NCBI GenBank assembly: GCA_900753685.1
Contig: CAAEAB010000034.1
Coordinates: 1 to 12,149, forward strand
Length of the DNA: 12,149 nucleotides
Direction: 5' to 3'
Source of the DNA: Lachnospiraceae bacterium
Lineage (GTDB): Bacteria > Bacillota > Clostridia > Lachnospirales > Lachnospiraceae
Part shown: one piece after another, positions 1 through 6,265 of the stretch
Numbering within the stretch: the stretch's first letter is position 1
How the letters are laid out: each line of letters begins with the position of its first letter
Position numbers and translations under genes: made by a program
Notes under the pieces: generated by a model
The model's input: only the letters and a program-made list of their open reading frames with translations
Database searches by the model: none
Told to the model about the DNA's origin: nothing

Positions 1-107
1 GTCCATAAAAAGCCTAACGCCGAGCCTTTATATCTTCCTCTCAGTTCCTTTCGCACCAAACTAAAAATCATTTGACGATAGTCATATATTTCTCTCAAAT
101 GTTTCAT
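1..107 (-). CDS. ABC-2 type polysaccharide exporter permease (Wzm/TagG-like), N-terminal fragment
   Basis: Only the first 35 codons plus two bases are in the window; the frame is open to the left edge. The fragment begins MKHLREIYDYRQ and continues with RKELRGRYKGSALGFLW. This is the cytoplasmic N-terminal pattern of ABC-2 permeases that export O-antigen, teichoic acid or other lipid-linked glycans: a short helix, then (R/K)-(D/E)-L-x-x-R-Y-K-x-S-x-L-G-x-L-W just before the first membrane span. The start is supported by an AGGAG six bases upstream. It lies inside the 3' end of the upstream GT4 gene, overlapping it by 26 bases in another frame, so the two are probably translationally coupled. 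The partner ATPase (Wzt/TagH-like) should lie further left, outside the window. The family call is fairly firm despite the short length; the substrate is inferred from the neighbouring glycosyltransferases. Confidence 0.82.
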   Translation of the reverse strand, partial: MKHLREIYDYRQMIFSLVRKELRGRYKGSALGFLW

Positions 108-1359
108 AAATCTCTCCTACCCGTTTCTCCAATCGACCCACCGCATTTTCCATACTGAGCTTTTCCAGTATATACGCCCTGGCCTCTCGTTTTAATTTAT
201 TATAAAATTCTGGATCCCGATATAACTTCCGCATATACCTTGCCGCCATGTCGATATCCGGTTCCGCCCAGACGCTGCCCTTTTTATAAGGCGGACTATC
301 TTTCTTGAGCGACACAAAATCGCAATCCACCATACAGGCCACATTTGAATTCATAAATTCTGTGTTCGACGACCAATTTGTCGCAATTACCGGAGTTCCT
401 GCAATCATCGCTTCCGCCATGACCAGACCAAAGCCTTCCGCCCGATGAAGCGACACAAAAACATCCGCCTGCCCGATCAGAGAATTGACTTCCACCTTTG
501 TCAGTGTATTTGTAATAAAATAAACATTCTGACAATCGGCAAGCATATGATTTAAATGCTCCATATCTCTTGGTTTTGCATTGTTGACCTTGACCACAAT
601 GCCCACATCCGCATTGTTTTTAAATGCCTTTCTAAACGCACGAATGGCTCCCGTAGGATTTTTTCTCTCAATTGTACTATTCGAATCGTACATAACCAAA
701 AAGAGAAATTTATCCTCCGGAAGTCCAAAATACTCCCGATCCAATGCCGGGTCTATCGGCGCCTCCACACAGTAAGGCAGCGTATAAACCGGAAGCTCGG
801 TAACCTTTCTTAAATTCTTACTAATAAATTCTGACGGCGTCCATATCTCATCCAGCATCGGGAAAAATTTTTGCCAATGCTCCGGAATTTCTTCCAGCTC
901 CCACAACCAGAACGCAATATTATAACGATTATCCCATCGTTCTGCCGCCATCCGGGTATACATGAGCATCATCTCGTCCGGATTAATATGAATTAAGTTG
1001 ATATTATACGGAAACTCTTCGCATATCTTCTCATCCATCGAGTGATCCTCAGCCTGCAGAAGCTTACTGCCAAGCTGAAAATCGTACAAAGAATAGGGTA
1101 TGTCTCCCGCCTTCAATTCATTTGCCAGAAGCCGACAGCTTTGCCCCAAACCCATTTCGGCGCGCACCAGGCCCAACAGATTTATCCCGTCGGGAAATTT
1201 ATGCCTGTCAAAGGGCTTCCGTCCCCGTTTAATCATCTGATTATAATTTTTTTCCACAAAAAATTGCTTTATTTTCTGCAATAATTTCTGTGGAAATATT
1301 TTTTTCAATATAGGTTTTAAAGTCTCCGAAACCTTTAATATACTCTGATTAATATTCAT
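82..1359 (-). CDS. Glycosyltransferase family 4 (GT-B fold)
   Basis: A 425-residue cytoplasmic, probably membrane-associated glycosyltransferase predicted to add a sugar to the lipid-linked chain. The N-terminal half has a glycine-rich loop (EMGLGQSCR, about residues 68-76), as expected for the first Rossmann lobe of a GT-B enzyme. The C-terminal lobe carries ERKNP (231-235), with the basic residues that contact the nucleotide phosphates, and the E-x7-E motif EGFGLVMAE (E308 and E316), typical of GT4 retaining enzymes. Residues 1-45 are rich in lysine and hydrophobics and look like amphipathic helices that could dock on the membrane. There is no signal peptide or membrane span. The ATG follows the upstream GT2 stop by five bases, and its Shine-Dalgarno (GGGGA) overlaps that stop codon. 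Donor and acceptor sugars cannot be read from the sequence. Proteins with the G-L-G-x-x-x-R loop are common in ABC-exporter polysaccharide clusters, which fits the permease that follows. Confidence 0.88.
   Translation of the reverse strand: MNINQSILKVSETLKPILKKIFPQKLLQKIKQFFVEKNYNQMIKRGRKPFDRHKFPDGINLLGLVRAEMGLGQSCRLLANELKAGDIPYSLYDFQLGSKLLQAEDHSMDEKICEEFPYNINLIHINPDEMMLMYTRMAAERWDNRYNIAFWLWELEEIPEHWQKFFPMLDEIWTPSEFISKNLRKVTELPVYTLPYCVEAPIDPALDREYFGLPEDKFLFLVMYDSNSTIERKNPTGAIRAFRKAFKNNADVGIVVKVNNAKPRDMEHLNHMLADCQNVYFITNTLTKVEVNSLIGQADVFVSLHRAEGFGLVMAEAMIAGTPVIATNWSSNTEFMNSNVACMVDCDFVSLKKDSPPYKKGSVWAEPDIDMAARYMRKLYRDPEFYNKLKREARAYILEKLSMENAVGRLEKRVGEIYETFERNI
114..118 (-). promoter_or_regulatory. 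Shine-Dalgarno site of the ABC permease
   Basis: AGGAG (minus strand) ends six bases before the ATG at 107-105. It lies inside the coding sequence of the upstream glycosyltransferase. It is what marks this ATG, rather than the later ATG that overlaps the GT4 stop codon (that frame closes after five codons), as the true start. Confidence 0.75.
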
Positions 1360-1364
1360 CTACA

Positions 1365-2303
1365 TCATCCCCAGACTATCTGCATTATTTTTCGCGTAAG
1401 CCCCTTCTTCCAGAAGCCATACTGTAAGAAACAGAAAATCCGATTTACTTTATTTTTCTTATATAAAACCGAGTACTTATTTAACAATTCTATCATTTTC
1501 TCATCTTTTATACAAGGTGTATATACTTGGACAAAATATGCCGCCTGCCGACAAGAATCCTGCATATCCTGCCGAAACTTCTTTTTCCCTCTCAAAAACC
1601 GCCGCCACATATAAGCGACACTTCTTGCATTCTGCGCCCCTACAGAATTATCCCCATGCTGTCGATAATCCATGGTGGCCCGATTTATATAACTCATCCT
1701 TCCGAAAACAAGGGCGATTAATGCCAGCCAGTGATCGTGCATAACGACTGGCTCCGAATTCGTGACTTTCATCACATAAGCCTGCAAAGCCTTATTGATC
1801 ATCACAGTACAGCCTGTGACCTGGTTTTGAATAAGCTCCCGATTTAATTTACCATCCGTTCTCAAATTCATATACGCATGAAATCCCGGATCTATCTCAG
1901 ACAAGGCTTCATCCACAACACGTAAATCTGTATGCACCAGCAAAGGAAGCTCCTTACCGTATCTTTGCTCCATCTGCCGCATCCGACGAAAGGTTTCCGC
2001 CACTTTATCTGGATGCCATACATCATCCTGATCGCAGCACATCATATATCTTCCTGAACTTTCCTTTATTAATCCTATGAAATTTGCTTTCGCGCCGCCG
2101 CTGGCGGGACTATTTTTTTTAATAACCACCTTTGAGGCTCCATGGCGCCTTTGAAATTCCTCTAATATCCTCCAGGTCCCATCCGTGGAAGCATCATCAT
2201 GAACGATCAAACGCCAAGCCTTCCACGTCTGGTTTTCAATAGACATCAGTTGCTCTTCCAAATACCGCTCCCCATTATAGGTCGCCATCAATATATCGAT
2301 CAT
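1365..2303 (-). CDS. Glycosyltransferase family 2, RgpB/rhamnosyltransferase-like
   Basis: A 312-residue GT-A glycosyltransferase. The N-terminal catalytic domain starts at once with ILMATYNGERYLEEQL (4-19). HDDASTDGT (35-43) is the nucleotide-binding acidic patch, and CDQDDVWHPDK (90-100) holds the DxDD-type metal-binding motif. NQVTGCTVMIN (160-170), MHDHWLALIA (188-197) and YRQHGDNSVGA (213-223) are the acceptor-side motifs of the subgroup that includes streptococcal RgpB-type rhamnosyltransferases. The last 90 residues are basic and partly hydrophobic, possibly a membrane-docking tail. Start: ATG four bases after the upstream stop. The Shine-Dalgarno is weak (only a GAG-containing stretch about ten bases away), so translation probably depends on coupling to the preceding gene. 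The family assignment is firm; the rhamnose preference is only an inference from motif resemblance. Confidence 0.9.
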   Translation of the reverse strand: MIDILMATYNGERYLEEQLMSIENQTWKAWRLIVHDDASTDGTWRILEEFQRRHGASKVVIKKNSPASGGAKANFIGLIKESSGRYMMCCDQDDVWHPDKVAETFRRMRQMEQRYGKELPLLVHTDLRVVDEALSEIDPGFHAYMNLRTDGKLNRELIQNQVTGCTVMINKALQAYVMKVTNSEPVVMHDHWLALIALVFGRMSYINRATMDYRQHGDNSVGAQNARSVAYMWRRFLRGKKKFRQDMQDSCRQAAYFVQVYTPCIKDEKMIELLNKYSVLYKKNKVNRIFCFLQYGFWKKGLTRKIMQIVWG

Positions 2304-2307
2304 CTAT

Positions 2308-3066
2308 TTACACTCGTTTCCATTTCCAAAAATATTTAACCATCGAGATCAAAAATATCTTTATGCCCCTGAGGCTTCGAGTATTATCCCTTTTCCAGGC
2401 ATGATATACATAAGCATTTGGATAAAAAACAATGCTCGAATTTTTACGAACCCTGCGCGAAAGATCTGCATCCTCAAAATACATAAAAAAGCGTTCGTCA
2501 AAGCCTCCGGCCCTCCGGAACACCGATGTACGTATCATAAAAAAACAACCTGTACTGGATAAAATCCGTGTCGGTTTATTAAAGCTTTCTCCGGCCCGCG
2601 TATATTCGTCTCTAAAAAATTGTAACGGCCGAAATTTACTTAGAACAACATAGGAAAATTTAGGATCCCGTTTTGGAAGTAATTGCTCGCTTCCATCAAC
2701 GTTTTTTATTTTCGGTGTGACAATTCCAACCTGCGGATAATGCACCAAAAATGCTGTCAGCTTCTGCACAGCCTTTGGCGTGAATTGTATATCCGGATTC
2801 ACCACCATATGAAATTCTGATGATATTTTTTTCAAAATCTCATTATGTCCCCGTCCAAATCCCAGGTTTTCCCGGCTTTCAATGACATGAACCCGCGGAA
2901 AATATTGGCGAATAACAGGCACCGTCTCATCTTGAGAGCAATTATCAAATACATATATATCTACATCCATATCCTTTGTACATTCAATCAATGAATTTAA
3001 ACATGGAACAATTTCTGATGCATTATTGTATGTTACAATACCAGCGCTTACCGACCCTTTTTTCAT
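2308..3066 (-). CDS. Glycosyltransferase family 2, WbbL-like
   Basis: A compact 252-residue GT-A enzyme. Motifs in order: GIVTYNN (9-15) at the first beta strand; VFDNCSQDET (39-48), the nucleotide-sugar site; ENLGFGRGHNE (66-76); VVNPDIQF (88-95), which replaces the usual DxD; STGCFFMIR (171-179); and FDERFFMYFEDADLSRR (189-205), the acceptor/catalytic-base segment typical of dTDP-rhamnosyl transferases such as WbbL and of related enzymes. YHAWKRDN (221-228) matches the conserved histidine block near the end of this subgroup. A basic, aromatic C-terminus (SMVKYFWKWKRV) could hold it to the membrane. The start codon lies three bases after the sugar-transferase stop, with GAGGAA as Shine-Dalgarno inside the end of that gene. 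This or the other GT2 would be the natural candidate for adding the second sugar. The precise linkage is unknown. Confidence 0.9.
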   Translation of the reverse strand: MKKGSVSAGIVTYNNASEIVPCLNSLIECTKDMDVDIYVFDNCSQDETVPVIRQYFPRVHVIESRENLGFGRGHNEILKKISSEFHMVVNPDIQFTPKAVQKLTAFLVHYPQVGIVTPKIKNVDGSEQLLPKRDPKFSYVVLSKFRPLQFFRDEYTRAGESFNKPTRILSSTGCFFMIRTSVFRRAGGFDERFFMYFEDADLSRRVRKNSSIVFYPNAYVYHAWKRDNTRSLRGIKIFLISMVKYFWKWKRV

Positions 3067-3069
3067 GTA

Positions 3070-4488
3070 TTATTCCTCGCTTTGTTTCCAATTAGCTTCC
3101 AGAAAATCTGCAAATTTCTCAAGATACGCATATCTGTCTTTGTCAAACGCTTCTGTACTATCCGGTTTAAAAAACACAATTAATGTCTGAAGAATTAATT
3201 TAATATCCTTCATAATACTGTAATTTTCAATATACATTAAGTCCAAAATTAATTTGTATTTCGGAGTTGTATTATATTTTCCTGCAATCTGAGCGTACCC
3301 GGTCAGACCAGCTTTCACGCGAAGTCTGTAAGCAAATTCCGGATATTCCTCTGTATATAAATAGACGTTCTCAAGCATTTCAGGTCTCGGTCCGACAAGG
3401 CTCATATCGCCAAAAAGAATATTCAAAAACTGGGGAAACTCATCCAGACGATATTTTCTCAGCACCTTTCCAACCTTCGTTATCCGGTTGTCATCAGCCA
3501 CCGCCGAATAGTTTGTAACATTTTCCTTCATCGTCCGGAATTTGTAAACTTCAAACACTTTGCCATTTTTCGTAGCGCGTTTTTGTTTAAAAAATACCTT
3601 GCCGCCATCATTTAACTTGATTGCTGCGGCGCAGAGCAGCCATATGGGCGAAGTAATGATAATCGCTGCTAAAGAAAAAACAACATCGACGCAGCGTTTC
3701 ATAAACCGCTGCTCAATAGACAGCTCCTTTACCGGCAGATTAATCAATGAAATATCATCCAAAATTGTATGCTTCGAGTTAATTTCAACAATATCGGAAA
3801 TCTCGGGACTAAAATAAATATTGCGCATATTTCGATAACAATATTCAATCAGTTCTGTTCGCTCTTTCACAGGAACATCATACAGAAAAATAGTTTCACA
3901 GCGGAGAATCGCATCATACAAATCGTCCGCCTGATAATCCTTCACTTCACATATTTTATATTGTTTCCGAAACACGTCAATTGCATGACTGATCTGAATA
4001 AAAGATTCTGCGGAAGAGGTTATAACACAGCATTTTTCCGGCTCATTTATCGAAAAATAAAGCCAATTTCCGCCATAGGTAAATGCTGCCACAAAGATTA
4101 GCTGCACAAAAACAACGACACAAAACAAGCCGATACTTTCAAATTCAAATTTCGTGTTGTTTGCTGCGTTGGTATTCATAATGGATAACTCTATATACGT
4201 TACAATATCGGTAATGACCGTTGCCAGGCCAATCGAGGATATAATTGGTTTACTTTTCCTCTTTCCAATATCGTAACGGCCATAAGCCGCCGTCATCCCG
4301 AGGCCGGAAACAACAAATGTAAGCATCGTGATGGCCGCTGTTCGCGAAGGCCGAAGCAATTGGGGATTATCCATCCCCATTATTCCGAAGAAGCTCAAAA
4401 AAAGTACAGCATAAAGACATGTTTTTAATCCAAACACAATCGTTCGCTCTAATTTTTTCATAAGCCTTCTCATTGCTCCATCCCCCAT
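3070..4488 (-). CDS. Polyprenyl-phosphate hexose-1-phosphate transferase (initiating sugar transferase)
   Basis: A 472-residue membrane enzyme predicted to transfer a sugar-1-phosphate from a nucleotide sugar to undecaprenyl phosphate, the first committed step of surface-glycan synthesis. The N-terminus has about four hydrophobic spans (roughly 17-37, 51-69, 84-104 and 119-140). A soluble middle region follows (about 150-255). The C-terminal catalytic domain (about 261-440, PF02397) opens with a re-entrant hydrophobic helix (268-291). It contains FEVYKFRTM (312-320), YRLDEFPQFLN (346-356) with the catalytic Asp349-Glu350 pair, GDMSLVGPRPE (360-370) and AGLTGYAQIAGKYNTTP (393-409). Length and layout fit the WbaP/CpsE-like class. 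The middle region resembles the usual nucleotide-binding-like domain, but its first strand reads VITSSAES and lacks the glycine-rich loop. Three in-frame starts are possible: 4488, 4473 and 4461. The one at 4473 has the best-placed Shine-Dalgarno. The gene follows the GH25 gene by 24 bases. Confidence 0.9.
   Translation of the reverse strand: MGDGAMRRLMKKLERTIVFGLKTCLYAVLFLSFFGIMGMDNPQLLRPSRTAAITMLTFVVSGLGMTAAYGRYDIGKRKSKPIISSIGLATVITDIVTYIELSIMNTNAANNTKFEFESIGLFCVVVFVQLIFVAAFTYGGNWLYFSINEPEKCCVITSSAESFIQISHAIDVFRKQYKICEVKDYQADDLYDAILRCETIFLYDVPVKERTELIEYCYRNMRNIYFSPEISDIVEINSKHTILDDISLINLPVKELSIEQRFMKRCVDVVFSLAAIIITSPIWLLCAAAIKLNDGGKVFFKQKRATKNGKVFEVYKFRTMKENVTNYSAVADDNRITKVGKVLRKYRLDEFPQFLNILFGDMSLVGPRPEMLENVYLYTEEYPEFAYRLRVKAGLTGYAQIAGKYNTTPKYKLILDLMYIENYSIMKDIKLILQTLIVFFKPDSTEAFDKDRYAYLEKFADFLEANWKQSEE
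4481..4486 (-). promoter_or_regulatory. Shine-Dalgarno favouring the start at 4473
   Basis: GGGGGA ends seven bases before an in-frame ATG at 4473-4471, a better spacing than the AAGGA that lies 11 bases before the upstream ATG at 4488. If this site is used, the sugar transferase is five residues shorter (467) and begins MRRLMKKLERT. The difference does not affect any domain. Confidence 0.45.
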
Positions 4489-4505
4489 TAATTACTGCAT
4501 CCTTC

Positions 4506-4520
4506 GATTATTTTATAATC
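4506..4520. repeat. Short AT-rich inverted repeat at the GH25 stop codon
   Basis: GATTAT-TTT-ATAATC is a perfect 6-base inverted repeat with a 3-base centre, overlapping the GH25 stop codon. The stem is AT-rich and no T-run follows, so it is unlikely to terminate transcription. It could at most slow ribosomes or RNase between the first and second genes of the operon, or be chance. Confidence 0.4.
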
Positions 4521-6165
4521 CAAAACGGGCCGCCATCCGAAGAAACTCGTCCGAATCCGCAAAACCATTAAAAATCTCCTCTCTCGATTTTCCCTGATTC
4601 AACAGATTCACCCAGGTATTCAGCCCCGTTTGGTCCGCTTCTCTGTCAAAAAGTCCACGATACAAAACTTTGACAAATTCTTCATTTGATAAATGTTTAT
4701 TTTCAAGCTCCTTTGAAAAAACGAATCCATAGGCCGCTTGTTTCGGACTTTGTTCGCCCTGAGCAATCCATGTCACCCATTCCGTATGTCCGGTCTTATC
4801 CGGCTCCCTGTCAAGAAACTGCCTATAATTTCTATAGACAAACATTGTGATCTCCGGATTCAAATCCTTTATATCTGTCAATAAGACCTCTCCCCGGATA
4901 ATCCCATAATAATCACAAATATTTCCGAATTCATCCGATTCCGCAAACCCTTTAAAAACATAGGTCCTGCTCAGGCCCTCGGATAATCTCTTTACCCAGC
5001 CGTCCTTGCCGGCTCTATCCGACGCTCTATTCAGAAAAGTCTGATATAAAATTTCCACATAATCCTCATTTGACAGACGCCTTGCCGTAAACTCATCGCT
5101 CATCACAAAGCCCTCCGCCACTTCGGCTCCGGTCATTTCTTTATTTGACAAAAGTGTCACCCAGGTATCCAGCCCGGAAGCATCCGGTTCTCTCTCTAAA
5201 ACCAGTTCGTACAGCCTTTTCACAAAGCTTGTCACCGGATCCTCCTGAGGCTCTTCCTCCGGCTCCTTTGGTGTGACGTCCATGGTGAAGTTTATATCCA
5301 CCGCCCCGTCAATGCCGTCGACAATTCCCGACGATGTACATTGCCACATGGAATATTTCTTTTCGTAATCACATTCATAATTATACTGGGCAACCCATCG
5401 CGGCCATTGACTGAACCGCCAGTCTGTAAGCCGGTTTCTGAACCAATCCAGGTTCGCGTAAATTCCAACCTCGTAGCCGGCCGCTTCGATTGTTTCACAA
5501 AAAGCTTCCGCAATATCGGCAATTTCCTCATTCGTTAAGCTCCCTGTATATTTTTCATCCTCTAAATCGAGATAAATCGGCAGGGATAAATCATAGCCCT
5601 CGACCAGCCTGAGTACATGCTCCGCCTCGCTGACAGCCTCATCCGTATCTAACGCGTAAGAATAAATGTATACGCCAAAGGGAATCCCCAGCCGTGTACA
5701 TTCATCGGCATTATATTCCCATCGGCTATCATCCTGACTAATATCATTATTCCCATATCCGCATCGGATAATTGCAAAGCTTACATCCGTTTCTGCAACT
5801 GCTTCCCAGTCAATCTGCCTCTGAATATAAGAAACGTCAATCCCCTTTTCCAACGCCCCGACAATCGGCTCACCTATGGAATTCATCCAGCTGCCATCCT
5901 TGTACGTCCATGGTGTGAATTCCGACGCAAACATGGAAACTTCATTGTGCAGCCATTCTCCGTTATCATATCGGAAACTATTCTCCACCAATCCGTCTCC
6001 CGCAGGTTCAGACTCTGTTTCAATTTCACTTTCTGTCTCGCCCATGTTTTCCGTTAAGCCATCTGTCTCATCTGCATATCCGAAGCTTTGTCCGGTTGCT
6101 CCTGCAAAGAGCAGCGCCGCCGCCAATATTGCCGCCTTTAGACGCATCCATCTTGGTTTTTTCAT
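4513..6165 (-). CDS. Secreted GH25 muramidase with C-terminal DUF4214 modules
   Basis: A 550-residue exported protein. Residues 1-31 form a signal peptide: a basic start, the hydrophobic core AAILAAALLFAGA, and a likely cut after GYA. An acidic linker (32-60) is rich in Glu and Thr. The GH25 lysozyme domain runs from about 106 to 296 and contains KGIDVSYIQ (Asp110), IYLDLED (Asp200 and Glu202, the D-x-E catalytic pair), WVAQYNYE, WQCTSSG and GAVDINF, the standard signature order. It is predicted to cut the MurNAc-GlcNAc bond of peptidoglycan outside the membrane. A Pro/Glu hinge (298-311) leads to two DUF4214 modules (about 313-413 and 440-541). There is no LPxTG, lipobox or choline-binding repeat, so DUF4214 may provide retention at the surface. 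This is the first gene after the promoter at 6221-6250. It has AGGAAAGGA as Shine-Dalgarno and is followed at 24 bases by the sugar transferase, which ties it to the polysaccharide operon. Confidence 0.92.
   Translation of the reverse strand: MKKPRWMRLKAAILAAALLFAGATGQSFGYADETDGLTENMGETESEIETESEPAGDGLVENSFRYDNGEWLHNEVSMFASEFTPWTYKDGSWMNSIGEPIVGALEKGIDVSYIQRQIDWEAVAETDVSFAIIRCGYGNNDISQDDSRWEYNADECTRLGIPFGVYIYSYALDTDEAVSEAEHVLRLVEGYDLSLPIYLDLEDEKYTGSLTNEEIADIAEAFCETIEAAGYEVGIYANLDWFRNRLTDWRFSQWPRWVAQYNYECDYEKKYSMWQCTSSGIVDGIDGAVDINFTMDVTPKEPEEEPQEDPVTSFVKRLYELVLEREPDASGLDTWVTLLSNKEMTGAEVAEGFVMSDEFTARRLSNEDYVEILYQTFLNRASDRAGKDGWVKRLSEGLSRTYVFKGFAESDEFGNICDYYGIIRGEVLLTDIKDLNPEITMFVYRNYRQFLDREPDKTGHTEWVTWIAQGEQSPKQAAYGFVFSKELENKHLSNEEFVKVLYRGLFDREADQTGLNTWVNLLNQGKSREEIFNGFADSDEFLRMAARFGL
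4543..5229 (-). repeat. Tandem DUF4214 modules (protein-level repeat)
   Basis: Four related segments of about 50 residues occur in the GH25 protein. Their cores are LEREPDASGLDTWVTLL (323-339), LNRASDRAGKDGWVKRL (378-394), LDREPDKTGHTEWVTWI (451-467) and FDREADQTGLNTWVNLL (506-522). Each is followed by a GF-x-x-S-(D/K)-E-(F/L) ending. The conserved Arg and Trp fall at 325/335, 380/390, 453/463 and 508/518. Thus the spacing is 55 residues within a module and exactly 128 between modules. The two modules are joined by a linker of about 27 residues (414-440). Confidence 0.8.
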
Positions 6166-6220
6166 AGTCTGTCCTTTCCTAGTTCATTTATCTTGTCTAC
6201 ACATTTTGCCATATTATTAT

Positions 6221-6250
6221 ATTATACAACAATCCTGTTATTTCTGTCTA
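6221..6250 (-). promoter_or_regulatory. Sigma-A-type promoter of the GH25/polysaccharide operon
   Basis: On the minus strand, TAGACA (6250-6245; five of six match TTGACA) is followed by an 18-base spacer and a perfect TATAAT (6226-6221). A second overlapping AT-rich -10-like copy (TATAAT, then AATATG) follows directly. The predicted start of transcription is near 6213, giving a leader of about 50 bases before the ATG at 6165. The promoter begins 15 bases after the recD2 stop codon, in the only large gap of this half of the window. Confidence 0.75.
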
Positions 6251-6265
6251 TCCCCTATTAAGTCC

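Noticed and set aside
82..98. ATG overlapping the GT4 stop codon as the start of the next gene
   Set aside because: The ATGA overlap looks attractive, but that frame stops after five codons. The ATG at 107 in another frame stays open, has AGGAG and encodes a recognisable permease N-terminus.
4506..4520. Inverted repeat after GH25 as a terminator splitting the operon
   Set aside because: The stem is six AT-rich base pairs with no T-run after it, and the sugar transferase begins within 24 bases, so termination here is unlikely.
6184..6204. Possible leader peptide (seven codons including stop) in the GH25 5' leader on the minus strand
   Set aside because: ATG to TGA is open for six residues (MCRQDK), but there is no Shine-Dalgarno, no attenuator-like hairpin and no codon bias that would suggest sensing.
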